Assembly: GCA_032690845.1 (NCBI GenBank)
Contig: CM064430.1
Coordinates: 48,023,882-48,087,881 of the forward strand
DNA from: Eleusine coracana subsp. coracana
Taxonomy: Eukaryota; Streptophyta; Magnoliopsida; Poales; Poaceae
Reading direction: 5' to 3'
Length of the DNA stretch: 64,000 nt
Within the stretch, counting starts at the first letter, position 1. The number at the start of each line of letters is the position of its first letter. The notes beneath the pieces are model-generated. The model ran no database searches and was not told the origin of the DNA. It was given only the letters and a program-made list of their open reading frames with translations. A program made the position numbers and the translations under genes. Below are positions 46,068-57,800 of this stretch, in pieces.

Positions 46068-48272
46068 TTAAGCTTTGTTTTTAGGTACCCAAATTTGCTT
46101 GGGTCCTTTTACATTAGTCACAAGTACTTTGGGCACCCACACACAAGCCTTTGGTCTCTTGTTGCGTGGCCCAACATATTTAGCATATACACGACCATGC
46201 ATGTTTCTCATAAGCATATATGAAGCATCAAAATCATGAAATAGTGCACATGTAGAGTTAGGCACATTAACATGAGAATCATTTGCAAAAGAAGTATGGT
46301 TAGTGTTCATGTTGTTAGCTTGCTTCTTTTGATAAGATCCTTCCTTGTTGAACTTAAGGAATTTCTTCCCATTCTTGTTCTCCCGTGCATTGTGCTTGGC
46401 ACCCTCAACATAGCCAATGCCATCCATGACATGAGGCATTCTAGTGTATGCGTATGCACCTCTTGCATACTTCGCCTTTTCATTGTCAACAACATTCTTC
46501 CCATGTTGTATCTTACTTTCAAGAGCCCTCACTTGCTTGTTCAAATCATCAATCAACTTCACATTAGTAGCACAAGCATCAACATCAATGTTATAGCACC
46601 TATCACATCCATTGCTAGTGGAAGCATGAGAGTTATTGGTGGAAGAGGATGTGAAGGTTGAAAGAATCCTATATTGCTCTTCAAGAGACTTATGAGTCTT
46701 TTCCAAGTCCTCATACTTCTCTTGAAGTTCATCTTTAGCATTTTTAACATTCTCACAAGTGTTTTCAATTTTAGTGAGAGACATGGTTAGTTCTTCATTT
46801 TTCTTCCTTGTTTCTTTTCTTTTCAAGAATAACCAAGTCTTCTTGTTTTTCAAGAAGCTCCTCTTGTCTATCATTTTCTTCCTTTTGTTTTTAAGTAATT
46901 CCATAAATTCAAGCATTTTAGGAAGTGAAGCACTAGCAATGTCATCATCACTACTACTAGAATATGAGGAACGCTTATGTTTAGATTTTGATACCTTAGA
47001 TCCTCTTGCCATGAAGCACTTGTGAGTATTTTCATCCTCATCATCAATCAAACTTCCAAATAGAGAAGTGTTGATGGGAGTGACGCCAATGGCGAGTGTA
47101 GCAATGCCTCCCTCATCCGAGTCGGATTCGGAGGATGAAGAGGATGAACCATCGGAATTCCATTCTTGCCCAATGTGAGCCTCACCTCTTCTATGTTTCT
47201 TGTATTTCTTGTCCTTCTTGTGGTGCTTGTCTTTTCTTCTCTCTTCCTTGCTTTTCTTCTTTGGGCATTCCGCAATGAAATGTCCTTCATCACCGCATTC
47301 ATAACAAGTTCTCCTTGATCTTCTTACTTTGCTTTTATCATAGCTTTTCTTCTTGTAGCCATCTTTCTTGAGAAATGACTTGAATCTTCTCACAAGTAAA
47401 GCCATCTCATTATCACTATCTTCATCACTAGAGTCAATTTCTTTCTTTTTCTTCTTCTTGTCTTTCTTTTCATTAGCATCACGAGATGCCTTGAGTGCAA
47501 TTTCTTTCTTTTCTTCTTCACCTTGTCCCAACAAGTTGTTCACTCTTGTTGCTTCTTCATCTCTCTCTTTGTAGGTGAGCAACCTTCCTAGTACTTCATC
47601 CGTACTAAAGTTCTTGAAGTTTTCTTTCTCTCTAACAAAATTGCAAGCACTTTGATTCCATGGTTGCAAGGCAAGAAGCAACCTTTTTGTTGACCTCAAT
47701 GGTGTCAAGCTTGATCCCTAGAGCTCTTCTCTTGTTTACAATTTCCATGAGTCTATCAGCACTTCTTGTGGCCCTTCACCGGCCTTCTTGATAAACAAGT
47801 TGTACTTGCCTCTTAGGATGTCCTCCCTTGCTTCTCTAACACCCTCGGTCCCTTCATAGATAACCTCAAGCTTCTTCCAAATATCATGAGCTTTCTTAAT
47901 TCCTATCACCTTTTCATACTCTTTTGGTTATAGGGCGAAAACAATGGCAGATACGGGATGATTATTATGAGTAAGCTTGATCTCATCATTGGAAGTTGGA
48001 TATTCTTCATTTTCCAACTCAAACCCTTGCTTCACCATCTTCAAGATTGGACTTCCCATAGAGCCCAAATATAGTTCCATTCTATATTTCCAATGATCAT
48101 AGAATGTTTCATCAAAATGTGGTAACTTTCCGGAACCGTTACCAACACACTCATTTTTGAGCTCATTATAGTTAAATGGTAAGGCATTGTAGCTACCTCC
48201 GGAGTCATCTTTAGTACCTTCGGTTTTGACTCCGGTTGTGTTATTTGGTGGAACTTCTTTTCCATTTATCAT
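46068..48272 (-). pseudogene. SIRE-type copia gag
   Basis: It starts MINGKEVPPNN at 48272. The N-terminal UBN2-like part contains FDETFYDHWKYRMELYL. A stop (TAA ~47928) and two compensating frameshifts (near ~47770 and ~47690) interrupt it. The frame is open again from 47708 to 46068, with Lys/Glu-rich coils, zinc knuckle CYECGDEGHFIAEC (~47280) and a C-terminal IWVPKNK box. TAA and TAG codons separate it from the protease frame. Gag forms the virus-like particle. This copy cannot make full-length protein. Confidence 0.9.
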
Positions 48273-48310
48273 CTTTTATCTTCAAGCGGTTAAGCCTTCA
48301 AGAAGATCCT

Positions 48311-48322
48311 GCTCTGATACCA
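48311..48322 (-). promoter_or_regulatory. Primer-binding site of the SIRE-type element
   Basis: TGGTATCAGAGC on the minus strand, two bases from the LTR edge. Complementary to initiator Met tRNA in plant copia elements. Confidence 0.9.
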
Positions 48323-48324
48323 AT

Positions 48325-49867
48325 TGAAAGTTGCCTAGAGGGGAGGGGGGGGGGGGTGAATAGGCAAATCTAAAAATCCTGTAAAATTAGACTTAGAAAA
48401 TTTTATCAGTCTGACAGGCAGTGCCGGTGATGTGGACCGGCAGTGCCGATAGCCACTGCCGATGCTGGACCGGCAGTGCCGATGAGCAAACAGAAAGCGT
48501 GTAAGATCTAAGTTAAAGTGGTTCCGCAGTTACTAAGTAGACAACAAGTTACAACAGTAGTAGAGAGAAACACTAATAATAAAACTAAATAATAAAACAA
48601 GAGCTATATGAATAGAACTAGCAAATATGACAAGGACGAGTGAAAAACCTAGGGAAGATTAAAAGAACAATAAGTAAATAAGAGAGCACACGGAGACACA
48701 AGATTTGTTACCAAAGTTCGGGTTCACAAAGAGCCCTACGTCTCTATTGAGAAGTCCACAAAGGACCGGGTCTCTTTCAACCCTTCTCTCACTCAAGCGA
48801 CCACAAAGATCAAGCTCAAGTTTTCCACTATCAATTCCCTTGCGGGAGGGTAATACAAACTTTTTGAGGCATCACCACATAAGATAGGAGCTCTACGGGC
48901 ACCGCTAACCGTCTAGGAGCAAAGCTCCAAGAGTAACAAGCACAAATCACAAAAATAGTTAAATCGAATGCTCAAGAGCGGAATGCTCCTCTTTTCACTA
49001 GAGAACAATGGCTCACTCAAACCCTAGCTCAAGGATTGAAGGTTTGACTTGGAGAGGGAGAGTGAGGAGAGTGGAGTTCAAAAGTGCAAAGTGTTTTTCG
49101 GGTTCCAAGAAGTATCCATGAAGGGGGGTGTATCCCTTTTATACAAAGTGCTAAAAAAGAGTCGTTGGCCTGTCTGGACACCCCGCACCGGCACTGCCGA
49201 TCAGGGCACCGATGAGGCAGCCACAGAGAAGGCAAATGGTCTCTGGCAACATTGACCAGCACTGCCGATCCGTAGGACCGGCACTGCCGATCTCAGTCAG
49301 CCAGAGAGCCAGAAAGAATGGTTATCTGTGGAGAGGGGATCGGCACTGCCGATCGGCTAGATCGGCACTGCCGGTAGGCTACAGCCAGAGAGACAGAGGA
49401 AGCACCCTTCTTTGGGAGAATAGACCATCACTGCCGATGAGCCCCATCGGCACTGCCGGTTCTGTCAAGACACACGCCAGAGAATGTCTGGACATCACAG
49501 CGCCTCTGTGAGGGATCACTGGCACTGCCGGTAGAGGGAAAAACAGAGGGCAACAGAACTGGAATTCTTGGGAAGATTGAGCATTTGACTTTACCAAATT
49601 TGTAAATTATACCCCTCTTTATAGTATGATTTACCTATACTCAAGATTAAAAAATAAAAACATCATTCATCATTCTTTTCTTGAGTGAAAAATGAACTTC
49701 CAATTTGAGGCAAATTTGACCATCTTCTTTTCTCTTTTTGTTTCAATGCATTACATTCATCAATAAAGATAGTCATCTACACACATACTCAATGAAAACA
49801 TTAGTCTATTCTTAATTGTATTGACGCCAATCACCAAAACAAAATTAGGGGCCTACATGCACTTTCA
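48325..49867 (-). repeat. Right (5') LTR of the SIRE-type element
   Basis: 1,543 bp. It has the same pairs as the left LTR at 48414/48436, 49255/49277, 49339/49361 and 49424/49446, each 22 bp apart. It lacks exactly one 22-bp unit near 49516 and part of one unit near 49205. Confidence 0.93.
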
Positions 49868-50990
49868 GAGGTGGAGGAAGAATCCGAGGGAGAGTGGTCT
49901 TGATCATGGTTAGGACGGCCACTTCTTCATCATCTCTTGACAAAGAGGATGTGTTACTTGTCCACTCTCCAACAAGGGCCTTGCGTGACAACTTTTTCTT
50001 GAAAATCTTTGGCTTGACTTTGCCTTTTCTCTTGTCCTTGTTGAAGTACCTCTTCTTCTTTTGCTTGGCTTTGGGGTCTTCTTCTTCATCTTCTTCTTCA
50101 TCACTTGAGTCTTGGGGCATGAATGCTTCTTTCTTTGGCTTTGGGCAATCACGAACAAAGTGATTCTTGGAGCCACAGTGAAAGCACTTTCCCTTGGACT
50201 CTGAGACAAACTTGTTCTTGAAGGTCCTCATCTTCTTCATGAGAAGAGCCAAGTCCTCACTTAAGTCATCTTCATCATCATCATCATCATCATGTTCAAT
50301 CACTGCCTTCATCTTCCTCTTCTTTCTCTTGACAGGCTCTTGCTTCTCTGATGAAGAGCTAGGTTGGACGGTTGTGGATCATCCAAACTCAACTGGTAGC
50401 TCTCAAAATCAGTGATCTTCCCAAGAACTTTCTTGATGGTCTTGGTCTTGAAGTCACCTTATAAGGTGTAGGTGATGATGGACTCATACTTGGGATCCTT
50501 GAATAGCCACACAAATCTTCTAATGATCTCTATAGTTTTGAGCTTTAAATCATCCCCAAGTGCATTGATCTCCTCCACTAGCACATGAAAATGAGAATAA
50601 ATAGTGTTAGCTCTCTCATGTAGCAATCTAGTCAAGTTATCATACTTGTTCTTTAGCATATAGTATCTTTCCTCTTTCACATCACTGGTACCCTCATGAA
50701 TACCCTGAATCTTAGTCCTGATACCATGCACTGTCGAACTCACATCCAATCTAGTAAAGACATCCTTAGAGATGCATGCAAACAGAGCATTCTTGGCCTT
50801 AGCGTTGTGCTTAATGAAATCGAGATCAAGCGGGTTCACATTCACATCCGAATCATGAGTCACCTTCTATATCTCTGGATCAAGAGACTCAAGGTAGGCT
50901 TGCATTCCTGCCTTCTAAAATCCATAGTCCTCCCCAACGAATATGGGAACACCCCCATCTCTCCCGGCATCCTTACTCAAGGCGATGAAG
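49868..50990 (-). pseudogene. Element A gag, N-terminal half
   Basis: Minus strand, from just inside the PBS at 51010. It has GGVPIFVGEDYGF and AYLESLDPEI segments, the gag coil (DVFTRLDVSSTVHG...) and poly-Asp encoded by a CAT/TCA microsatellite (50270-50297). A first zinc knuckle, CFHCGSKNHFVRDC, lies near 50160-50200. Two early TAG codons fall where Trp is expected; another stop is at 50459 with a frame change nearby. It continues at 38104 across the nested element. Confidence 0.75.
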
Positions 50991-51009
50991 CCTCAAAGTT
51001 GAGCACTTG

Positions 51010-51021
51010 GCTTTGATACCA
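51010..51021 (-). promoter_or_regulatory. Primer-binding site of element A
   Basis: Minus strand TGGTATCAAAGC, an initiator-Met-tRNA type PBS, two bases from the LTR edge at 51024. Confidence 0.8.
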
Positions 51022-51023
51022 AT

Positions 51024-51228
51024 TGTCAGGACCAAAAGCGTACCGAGGGGAGGGGGTGAATCGATAAGCTGAGTACGAATTCGAATACTTTAATTTCACA
51101 CCACTAAATCCTGAAAATCATTGCAACCTAACAAATCTCATAGGCCAAGACCCTACACATGCTAGTGTTCATGATGAGTGCAAATGCAGAAACTAAACAT
51201 ACTAGCCTATGCAAGCCTAGTTACGTTT
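51024..51228 (-). repeat. Truncated right (5') LTR of element A
   Basis: TGTCAGGACC..., with a G run and GTGAATCG like the other LTRs of the nest. It is cut after ~205 bp by MITE-like sequence. Confidence 0.65.
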
Positions 51229-51409
51229 GACCATTCGTCTTATTTAAAAAGATTAAAAATTTATTAAATATTTTATTATAATTTATTTTATCATTAAAGA
51301 AAGTTTAAATTTACTATATATTTTTGTATATTTGAACAAATATTTTAAATATGACAAATAATCAAACGTAGCTAAAAAAATCGTGTGAACAATTAAAATT
51401 CGGAGGGAG
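51229..51409. mobile_element. Stowaway-like MITE, left end missing
   Basis: TTTGACCATTCGTCTTATTTAAA... resembles the interior of the intact MITE at 54116. The right end CGGAGGGAG is followed by TA. The left TIR is absent where it meets the truncated LTR, suggesting a deletion across both. Confidence 0.65.
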
Positions 51410-51412
51410 TAG

Positions 51413-51864
51413 TTAAGATAGTACTCCATGATAGAGACATTGATCACTTCGTGAACCAGTCCTATTTATTAGTATAATATTTTTTAAAAAATATTATTTA
51501 ATTTAGATTATTATTGAAGATGCTACAAAGCTCTATGAAACTTCAGCTATATTTAACAGCCCTAAATGTCTGAAAATCCACGGAGGCACATAGCTCTGGT
51601 GTGAAACCTCCTAAAGCTTCAAAATTTGCACAACGGTCCCTCGTCAAAACTCGAACCCCCACTTCAAATCCAACAAGCGGGAGATCTACGAAAACCAAAA
51701 ATTCCCCAAACCCCCCTCCAACCCTAACCCCCCTGTCGCTCCCCTTCCAATCCTCGCTTCCAAACGCATCTTCTCCGCCCAACTTCCAGAAGATTCTAGA
51801 ACCCAGGATTTCGGGTCCCCGTTCCGATAAAAGTTGCGTTCTTGCGCACCGCTGGAGCGGAGGA
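51413..51864 (+). promoter_or_regulatory. Promoter and 5' UTR region of the CAP-H2 gene
   Basis: Only ~450 bp separate the transposon nest from the ATG. The DNA turns from AT-rich to C-rich approaching the start. No definite TATA box assigned. Confidence 0.4.
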
Positions 51865-54800
51865 ATGGACGGAGGCGGCGGCGAGAGATTCCCGATACTG
51901 CAGGCGAGCCGGGACCCCGAGTCCAACTGGGAGGTGGACGTGGCCAAAAGCCTCGAGGAGTACCTCCTCAAGATCTGCTCCGGAGAGGACCCGACGCACT
52001 CTGTCAATTTCGCTGAAGGTGAGGAGGGATTCCTAAGGCTCGGAATTCTTGCGGTGAATGTGCAGGTTTTCCTTTTCTTGAATTGTGCTGCCTGTGGGGA
52101 AAAGGGAGAGAGAGAGGAAGGAAAGGAGGGGGGGGGGGGGGGGGTTGAGCAGTGATTGTTGATGGTGTGTTGCGAAGTCAGAACATGTGGAATTGTTTAA
52201 TTTGTGCTTGAACGGGTGATAAAAAGCAGCTTCATTTAAGTTGAATTTTGTTGTTTCATCGCCCAAGGTTTTGGCGTAATATATTGACAGACTACACTGG
52301 GCTTATAGCATTAAAAGAATAGTTCTTTTCTTTTGTAGATCTCACGTTTGCCTATTAATTTGTGTTTTTTTGCTTCTGTATTTCTGTATAATGTGCAGCG
52401 GCGTTAGTACTCCAGGGATCAGTCCAAGTTTACAGTCGGAAGGTGGAGTACTTGTACTCACTAGTGCTTCATGCATTGGAGTCTCTATCACAAAAGAAGT
52501 AAGGAATGATTGTTGTTGTTTCAGGCTATTCCTTATTTTTCCTCTTTCAAGACGCGGTCCAACATGGACCCAGGGTTTCAAAATGCATCCCTTATTTGCC
52601 CTTTTTCAGTCAGTGTAATCAATTTTTGCCTCATAGACATATTAATCATCAAAGAGACATCCCTTATCTGTCCCAAAATTGAACATAAAACAAGATTACT
52701 TTTTTTATCCTAATTTTGTTTTGATTTAATAAGGCTCCTCTTACATTTCAAAATTGAACTGTAATAAAGTATCACTTTGACAGCTGATATTTTTTCACAC
52801 ATTCCTTATACGTCAAGAACTGTTTATCTAATAAAGTTAGGAGCTCTGTTTTTAAGGTGTCGCCTAGGCGTCAAGGCGCTAAAAATTTTAGGGCGTCCTC
52901 GTCGCCTTACTAGGATTCAGCCAAGGCGAGGGTAGAAGAGAGGAGAAATGGGTGGGAGTGGTCGACGAGGCCAGAAATCTGTCACCACAGCCGTCCCAGT
53001 CGGCTTCCACGCTGGTAGCTTGTGCAGGATGTCTTAGGCGGCCGGCGCAGTGGAGAGAAGAAGAGGGGAGGAACGACAGCAAATGAGAGGGAAGGAGCAA
53101 AAACAGAGGAGGAGCACTTCCGGCTGGGAAGGAGCTGCGGTGGGGGAGGAGCACTTCCGGCTGGGAAGGAGCTGCGGCGGCAGCGGGGGAGGAGCGTTGC
53201 GGCATGAGAAGGAGTTGCGGCAGCGGGGGAGAACAGAGGAGCCCTGCAGCGTGTTCGATTTGACTTGTGTGGCTGTAGGGTTAAAAGGTGTGAGAGGAAG
53301 CAATAGTGGGCTGGACCAAGCGCCCCCTCAATTCTTTGCCTTTTCTCCTTTTCTTTTCCCTTTTTCTTTTCTATTTCCCCTTCCTGCCTTCTATTTTTCT
53401 ATTTCTTAAGGCTGGTAAGGCGTTGTCTTGGTTCGCCTTATCATCGCCTAGGCGTCTGGAAGGGTGCATAGCGCCTCGCCTCGCCTTACCGCCTTAAAAA
53501 CATAGGTTAGGTGTGCAAATCTGATTTCATACATATATTAAATCGTTTTCAAACAAAAGAGTAAAATATGCTATAACCGTTTTAGTATTCATTTGAAACA
53601 AATGGAGTCGTGCGAGTTATCATCACTGTAGTCTGCCACCAGGAGTTGATCGCTGAATGTTACCGTCACCTGTTGTTAATCTGTGCCATATTTGGCCTCT
53701 GCCCAAACGAAAATAAAATGAGAAATGGATGGTATAGTTCTTGGAATCCAATTACCAGGTCCAATGTTCCTCTGAATGAAATAGGTCCACATACACAACG
53801 GGAAAGTACCTGCTCATCAAGCTGGCGCCATCTTATTTCCAAATCCAAGTCGTGATTATTGCCAACCACACTGTATTCTTTGGCAGCCCGCTCCTCTATC
53901 TCTGCCATGGCTCCATGCCCACCGTAGCCATCTGCTCTCTGGATGCTGCAGAGGTGGTGCTATCTCGTGCCAAGGGAGGGTGCCCTAGATTTTGAGGTGC
54001 GATAGTGAGCCATCCATAGGGTCCTGGCAGTGGTGGTGGCCGCCTTTTATTTCGTTTGGGCTTGCTTTTTGGGAGGAGGAAGGTTGAGGGCAGTATGGTC
54101 ATTTCTAAAATAATACTCCCTCCGTTTCAAAATTGTTGTCGCCATTGACTTTTTTCATTACCTTTGACCGTTCGTCTTATTTAAAATATTATAAAAATTA
54201 TCATATATTTTTTTATAATTAGTTTCATTACTAGATAAACTTATAATATAATCAATAATTTTATGTGTTTGAGATAATTTTTTGAATAAGATGAATGGTC
54301 AAAGTTCATGAAAAAAGTCAATAGCGACAACAATTTTGGAACGGAGGGAGTAACTGTGAGGAGATTTTAAAAGGAGTTGGTTGACTGTTGACTTCTGGTT
54401 AGATTTAATAGAAAATGATAAATAAGGATGGATTTTTTAAATATCGGTATGTGTTGGAACCAGGGTTAGACAGGGACATATAAGCGACATGCTCTAGAAA
54501 AAAAAAAGGAACTTGTAAGGATTTTACTCTTGAAACATCACGTGGCAGACACAAATTTTGGCGCTTATTGCAGATTCCAGAGAATTTTGATATAAGGCTG
54601 TTTTAGTATAAAATAAGTGTGTCGAAACTATGAGTAGCAGTGGTGAAGCTTGGGCCAAGTTTCATGGGGGGCTACGGGTTAAAAAATTTGGTTGAAGGGG
54701 GGTGGTTACTGGGCCAATTTCTGAGCCAGATCAAATTACATGGTGAAATCACGTTTTATTCTTGGGCGGGGGGGGGGGGGGGGGGGGGGGGGGGGGTGGC

Positions 54801-57800
54801 AACGAGGTTAGTTCTCTGTCAGATACTTGAATTTTAGTCCATGCGCAACGCAGCTTCCGATTGAACATGTAATGTTCACCCCATACCAAACTCCATTGTT
54901 CAGTTTACTTCATGTTTCTGGGATGAATACTACTGCTAAGTGTATTATTTTAAGACATCATCTATATTTTTCTTTGGCATCAAGGCTGTATGCGGTTGCT
55001 ACTGCAGGGGGCATCTGTCAATAGCGTCACATAGAGGCAGAAAGGAAAAGAGCACCTTTGCTTCCTTATAACTGGACCTCGTTGCGAAGAGAGCTCATTG
55101 CCACCCTCTGCAGCTGAAGTTGTTACAATTAAGTTATGAGCTAGGTGTTGGCTGCCTTTACTGCCTTTATAACCTTGAATCTAATCTAATATACTTCGGA
55201 AATTTTAGTAACCTTGCATTCGATACCTCTTTGTGACACCTCTGGAGTAATGAAAAAAAATTGCTGCATGGTTAATGCTCAGATAGAAAACTTTAGGTCT
55301 AGTTATTATTCTCCTTATTGACAGAGTGATTACTATGACTGCCTAAAACAGTGTGATATCTTGGGGTTTAATTCAATACTGAAATGACACCCTAAACTTT
55401 TCCAAATCCTGCTACATGTTAATTCTCTGTTTTTTCTTTCCAATTTCGCTACAAGTACTCTAAATCATTTTAACTGTACCAGGCAGGATCAACAGGAAAA
55501 TGGCTCAGCTCCAGCTAAAGAAAATGATCTGAGCACAATTCCCAATGAAGATGATATATTTTTGGGGTTAAATGATGTCCCAGGTAATTGGATCTTTGTC
55601 TCAAATAGCTGCTTACTTTGAGTGAATTGGGACTAAAACCTTTTCTCCTGTTTAAACTGCCAGCCGAAGCAAAGATCACTCTGGATAACAATGTTGATTG
55701 TGATGGTTTACAAAGAAAAGTTACACGGCCACCGGCAAATCTGCTGGTATTTGAAGGAGACTGCTTGGATAGTGAAGCGAGTGAACTAGACTCATATTTG
55801 GTAAATTTTGTATCTCCTTTATTGCAACTGGAACTGGTGAATGTTTACAGTGATACTGAACTAGTCATGGCTGTTTGTGTATTGCAGTTGGCTACATGCA
55901 ATTTTTATGGAAATTTCCTTCTGTTGGACCCATGTGACGCACCAGCTGTTTTTGACTTTCTGCAAGGAAAAAGTTCTGGTAAAGAAAATAGTGCGGCTCA
56001 TCAACGCAGCTCCGTGCGTTCTATAAGACGAACCAGTGCTTTCACTTCCCCAGACGGAAGATCAGTCGGCACAGGTCATAGTCTGAACCCAGATGAAGGG
56101 CAAGGAGATCCTGATCCAACTCAGGAAAAGAATCCTGATCAATCTCAAGGAATTAATGAAAATGAAACTCAACAAAATATCGGTAACTTCAGTTTAGGGG
56201 GTAACGGTTGGTCTTATGACGACATGCCTCCCTCTGATGGTTCAGCAGAGTGCCCAGATGATGGGGATGATTCTGATGAGGAGGATCCATGGAGGCCTCT
56301 GGATCCCCATGAACCTGGCAACTTAAAGATTAGACCTTACAGAAGAGGTACTAAAAGGTGTCATTTTCTAGACATACTATGCATTTCTTCCTTTGTTTAT
56401 TTTCCATTTTGGCGACTCGTGTATTTAACTAGCTTTCTTGATCTGTTTTGGAGCAGTAAAAGGTTTTGCAGGGCATGTTACTGGTACCCCAGAAAAGAAA
56501 ACTCTCGCATCTTTATTTCCAATGGCAAAGATGGATGTCATTAACCTTGAACAAGCAAAATCTTTTGGAATGCAACAGTCTCAGCAGGAGGAAATAAATG
56601 CTTCCCAATCACCTCCTTATGAAAAGGTGCTCAGCATTGTTACATATGTCTCCAAGTCCATTAAGCACATGTCACAATGTTTTGACTTATTTACCTTGTT
56701 CTTGATTCCACTGTGCAGCTTATGAGATCACTTGAATTTGGAGAGCAAGAAAATTGCTATGTATTTGGAGATTTGAAGGATGACGGTGGATTCAATAATG
56801 GTGCAAATGATTATGATGATAATGACGAGCCTGAAATACCATATGATATGGATCCCATGGATGTTGATGACATTATAAATCCTTCTAAGGTTTATTTTCT
56901 TGACTCTTTGGGCTGGTATGCATTCTGATATATGGTGTTTGGGTTAATATTTTACTTCTGTCCAGGATAAGAACCCACCGCTTGATGAGACTCAAGGCAC
57001 GCAGTCTAGCTTGGATGAACATGAAAACCTTGATGATTTGTGTCGGTCACATCGGGTGAGTATTGTTAATTGTTCTGTATATGCTGCTTAATCTATTTCA
57101 AAATTGGTTTGGTGGTGGGTTCTTTCCTTCTTTCAAATGTGTTTAGAAGTATACTTTGCACTATGCAAGTCTTAAGTAGGCAAAATATACAAGATGTTCA
57201 GGTGTGCTATTCTATGCCCATTGGACAAGAGTGGTTTGTAGGATTAGTTCTAATATCTTCCAAACCATCTTGGATCTCTTGTACCTTTGAATCTTTCTCA
57301 CGTGGCATGTAATATTTTTGACTATAGGTTCAAGCTTCTATGACCCAATGGCTGAAAGAACTGTATTGTAATTCGTCTATTTGCATGCATGCGCTAATCA
57401 GTTGCTAAATTTACTAAAAACTGTTATGTTGCTGGTACACAATGTATTTTCACTTTTCAACCAGGTTAAGCCATGCTATTGGCCCTGTAATAATGGCCGC
57501 TATATAGATCACCTATATGGGCAATTTGAACCTTTAATCAAAACGTGCTGATTGCATGAGCAGAACTGTACCAGTTGACCTATATTTCTCAAATCCATCC
57601 ACGTACACATGTGTGTGCACAATCGTATGTAGTTGGTGATCATTCACAGCTTTAGCTAAATTGTACATTTTGATTATTGGTTTCCAGAAACTAAACTGCA
57701 AGTAAGAACTGCCTGTGCCCTTAATCTTATCTTTGCTATTCAGTTGCCAGAACTGACACAGGTAATTCATCATATAGAATGGATTTCTTGCCAGCATAGC

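Larger units (their letters stand above)
38105..49867 (-). mobile_element. Near-complete SIRE-type Ty1/copia retrotransposon, 11.8 kb
   Basis: LTRs at 38105-39673 and 48325-49867 both run from TGAAAGTTGCC to ACTTTCA. A perfect 5-bp duplication, GAGGT, lies at 38100-38104 and 49868-49872. The PBS (48311-48322) and polypurine tract (39674-39690) lie inside the expected LTR edges. Interior on the minus strand: gag, protease, integrase, RT and RNase H, then an extra ORF. Integrase before RT marks copia, and length plus the 3' extra ORF fit the SIRE/Maximus lineage. It inserted into the gag of element A. The coding regions carry stops and frameshifts, so it is not autonomous now. Confidence 0.95.
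52499..55482 (+). other. Intron 2 of the CAP-H2 gene, 3.0 kb, transposon-loaded
   Basis: Contains a TIR element (52849-53506), a Stowaway MITE (54116-54350) and a long G tract (54768-54796). No other gene is supported. The splice sites (AA|GTAAGG and CCAG|G) join codons exactly. Confidence 0.8.

Noticed and set aside
57744..57761. 18-bp micro-exon in CAP-H2
   Set aside because: It has GT-AG borders, but the next acceptor would be out of frame. Starting the exon at 57778 gives the conserved sequence directly.
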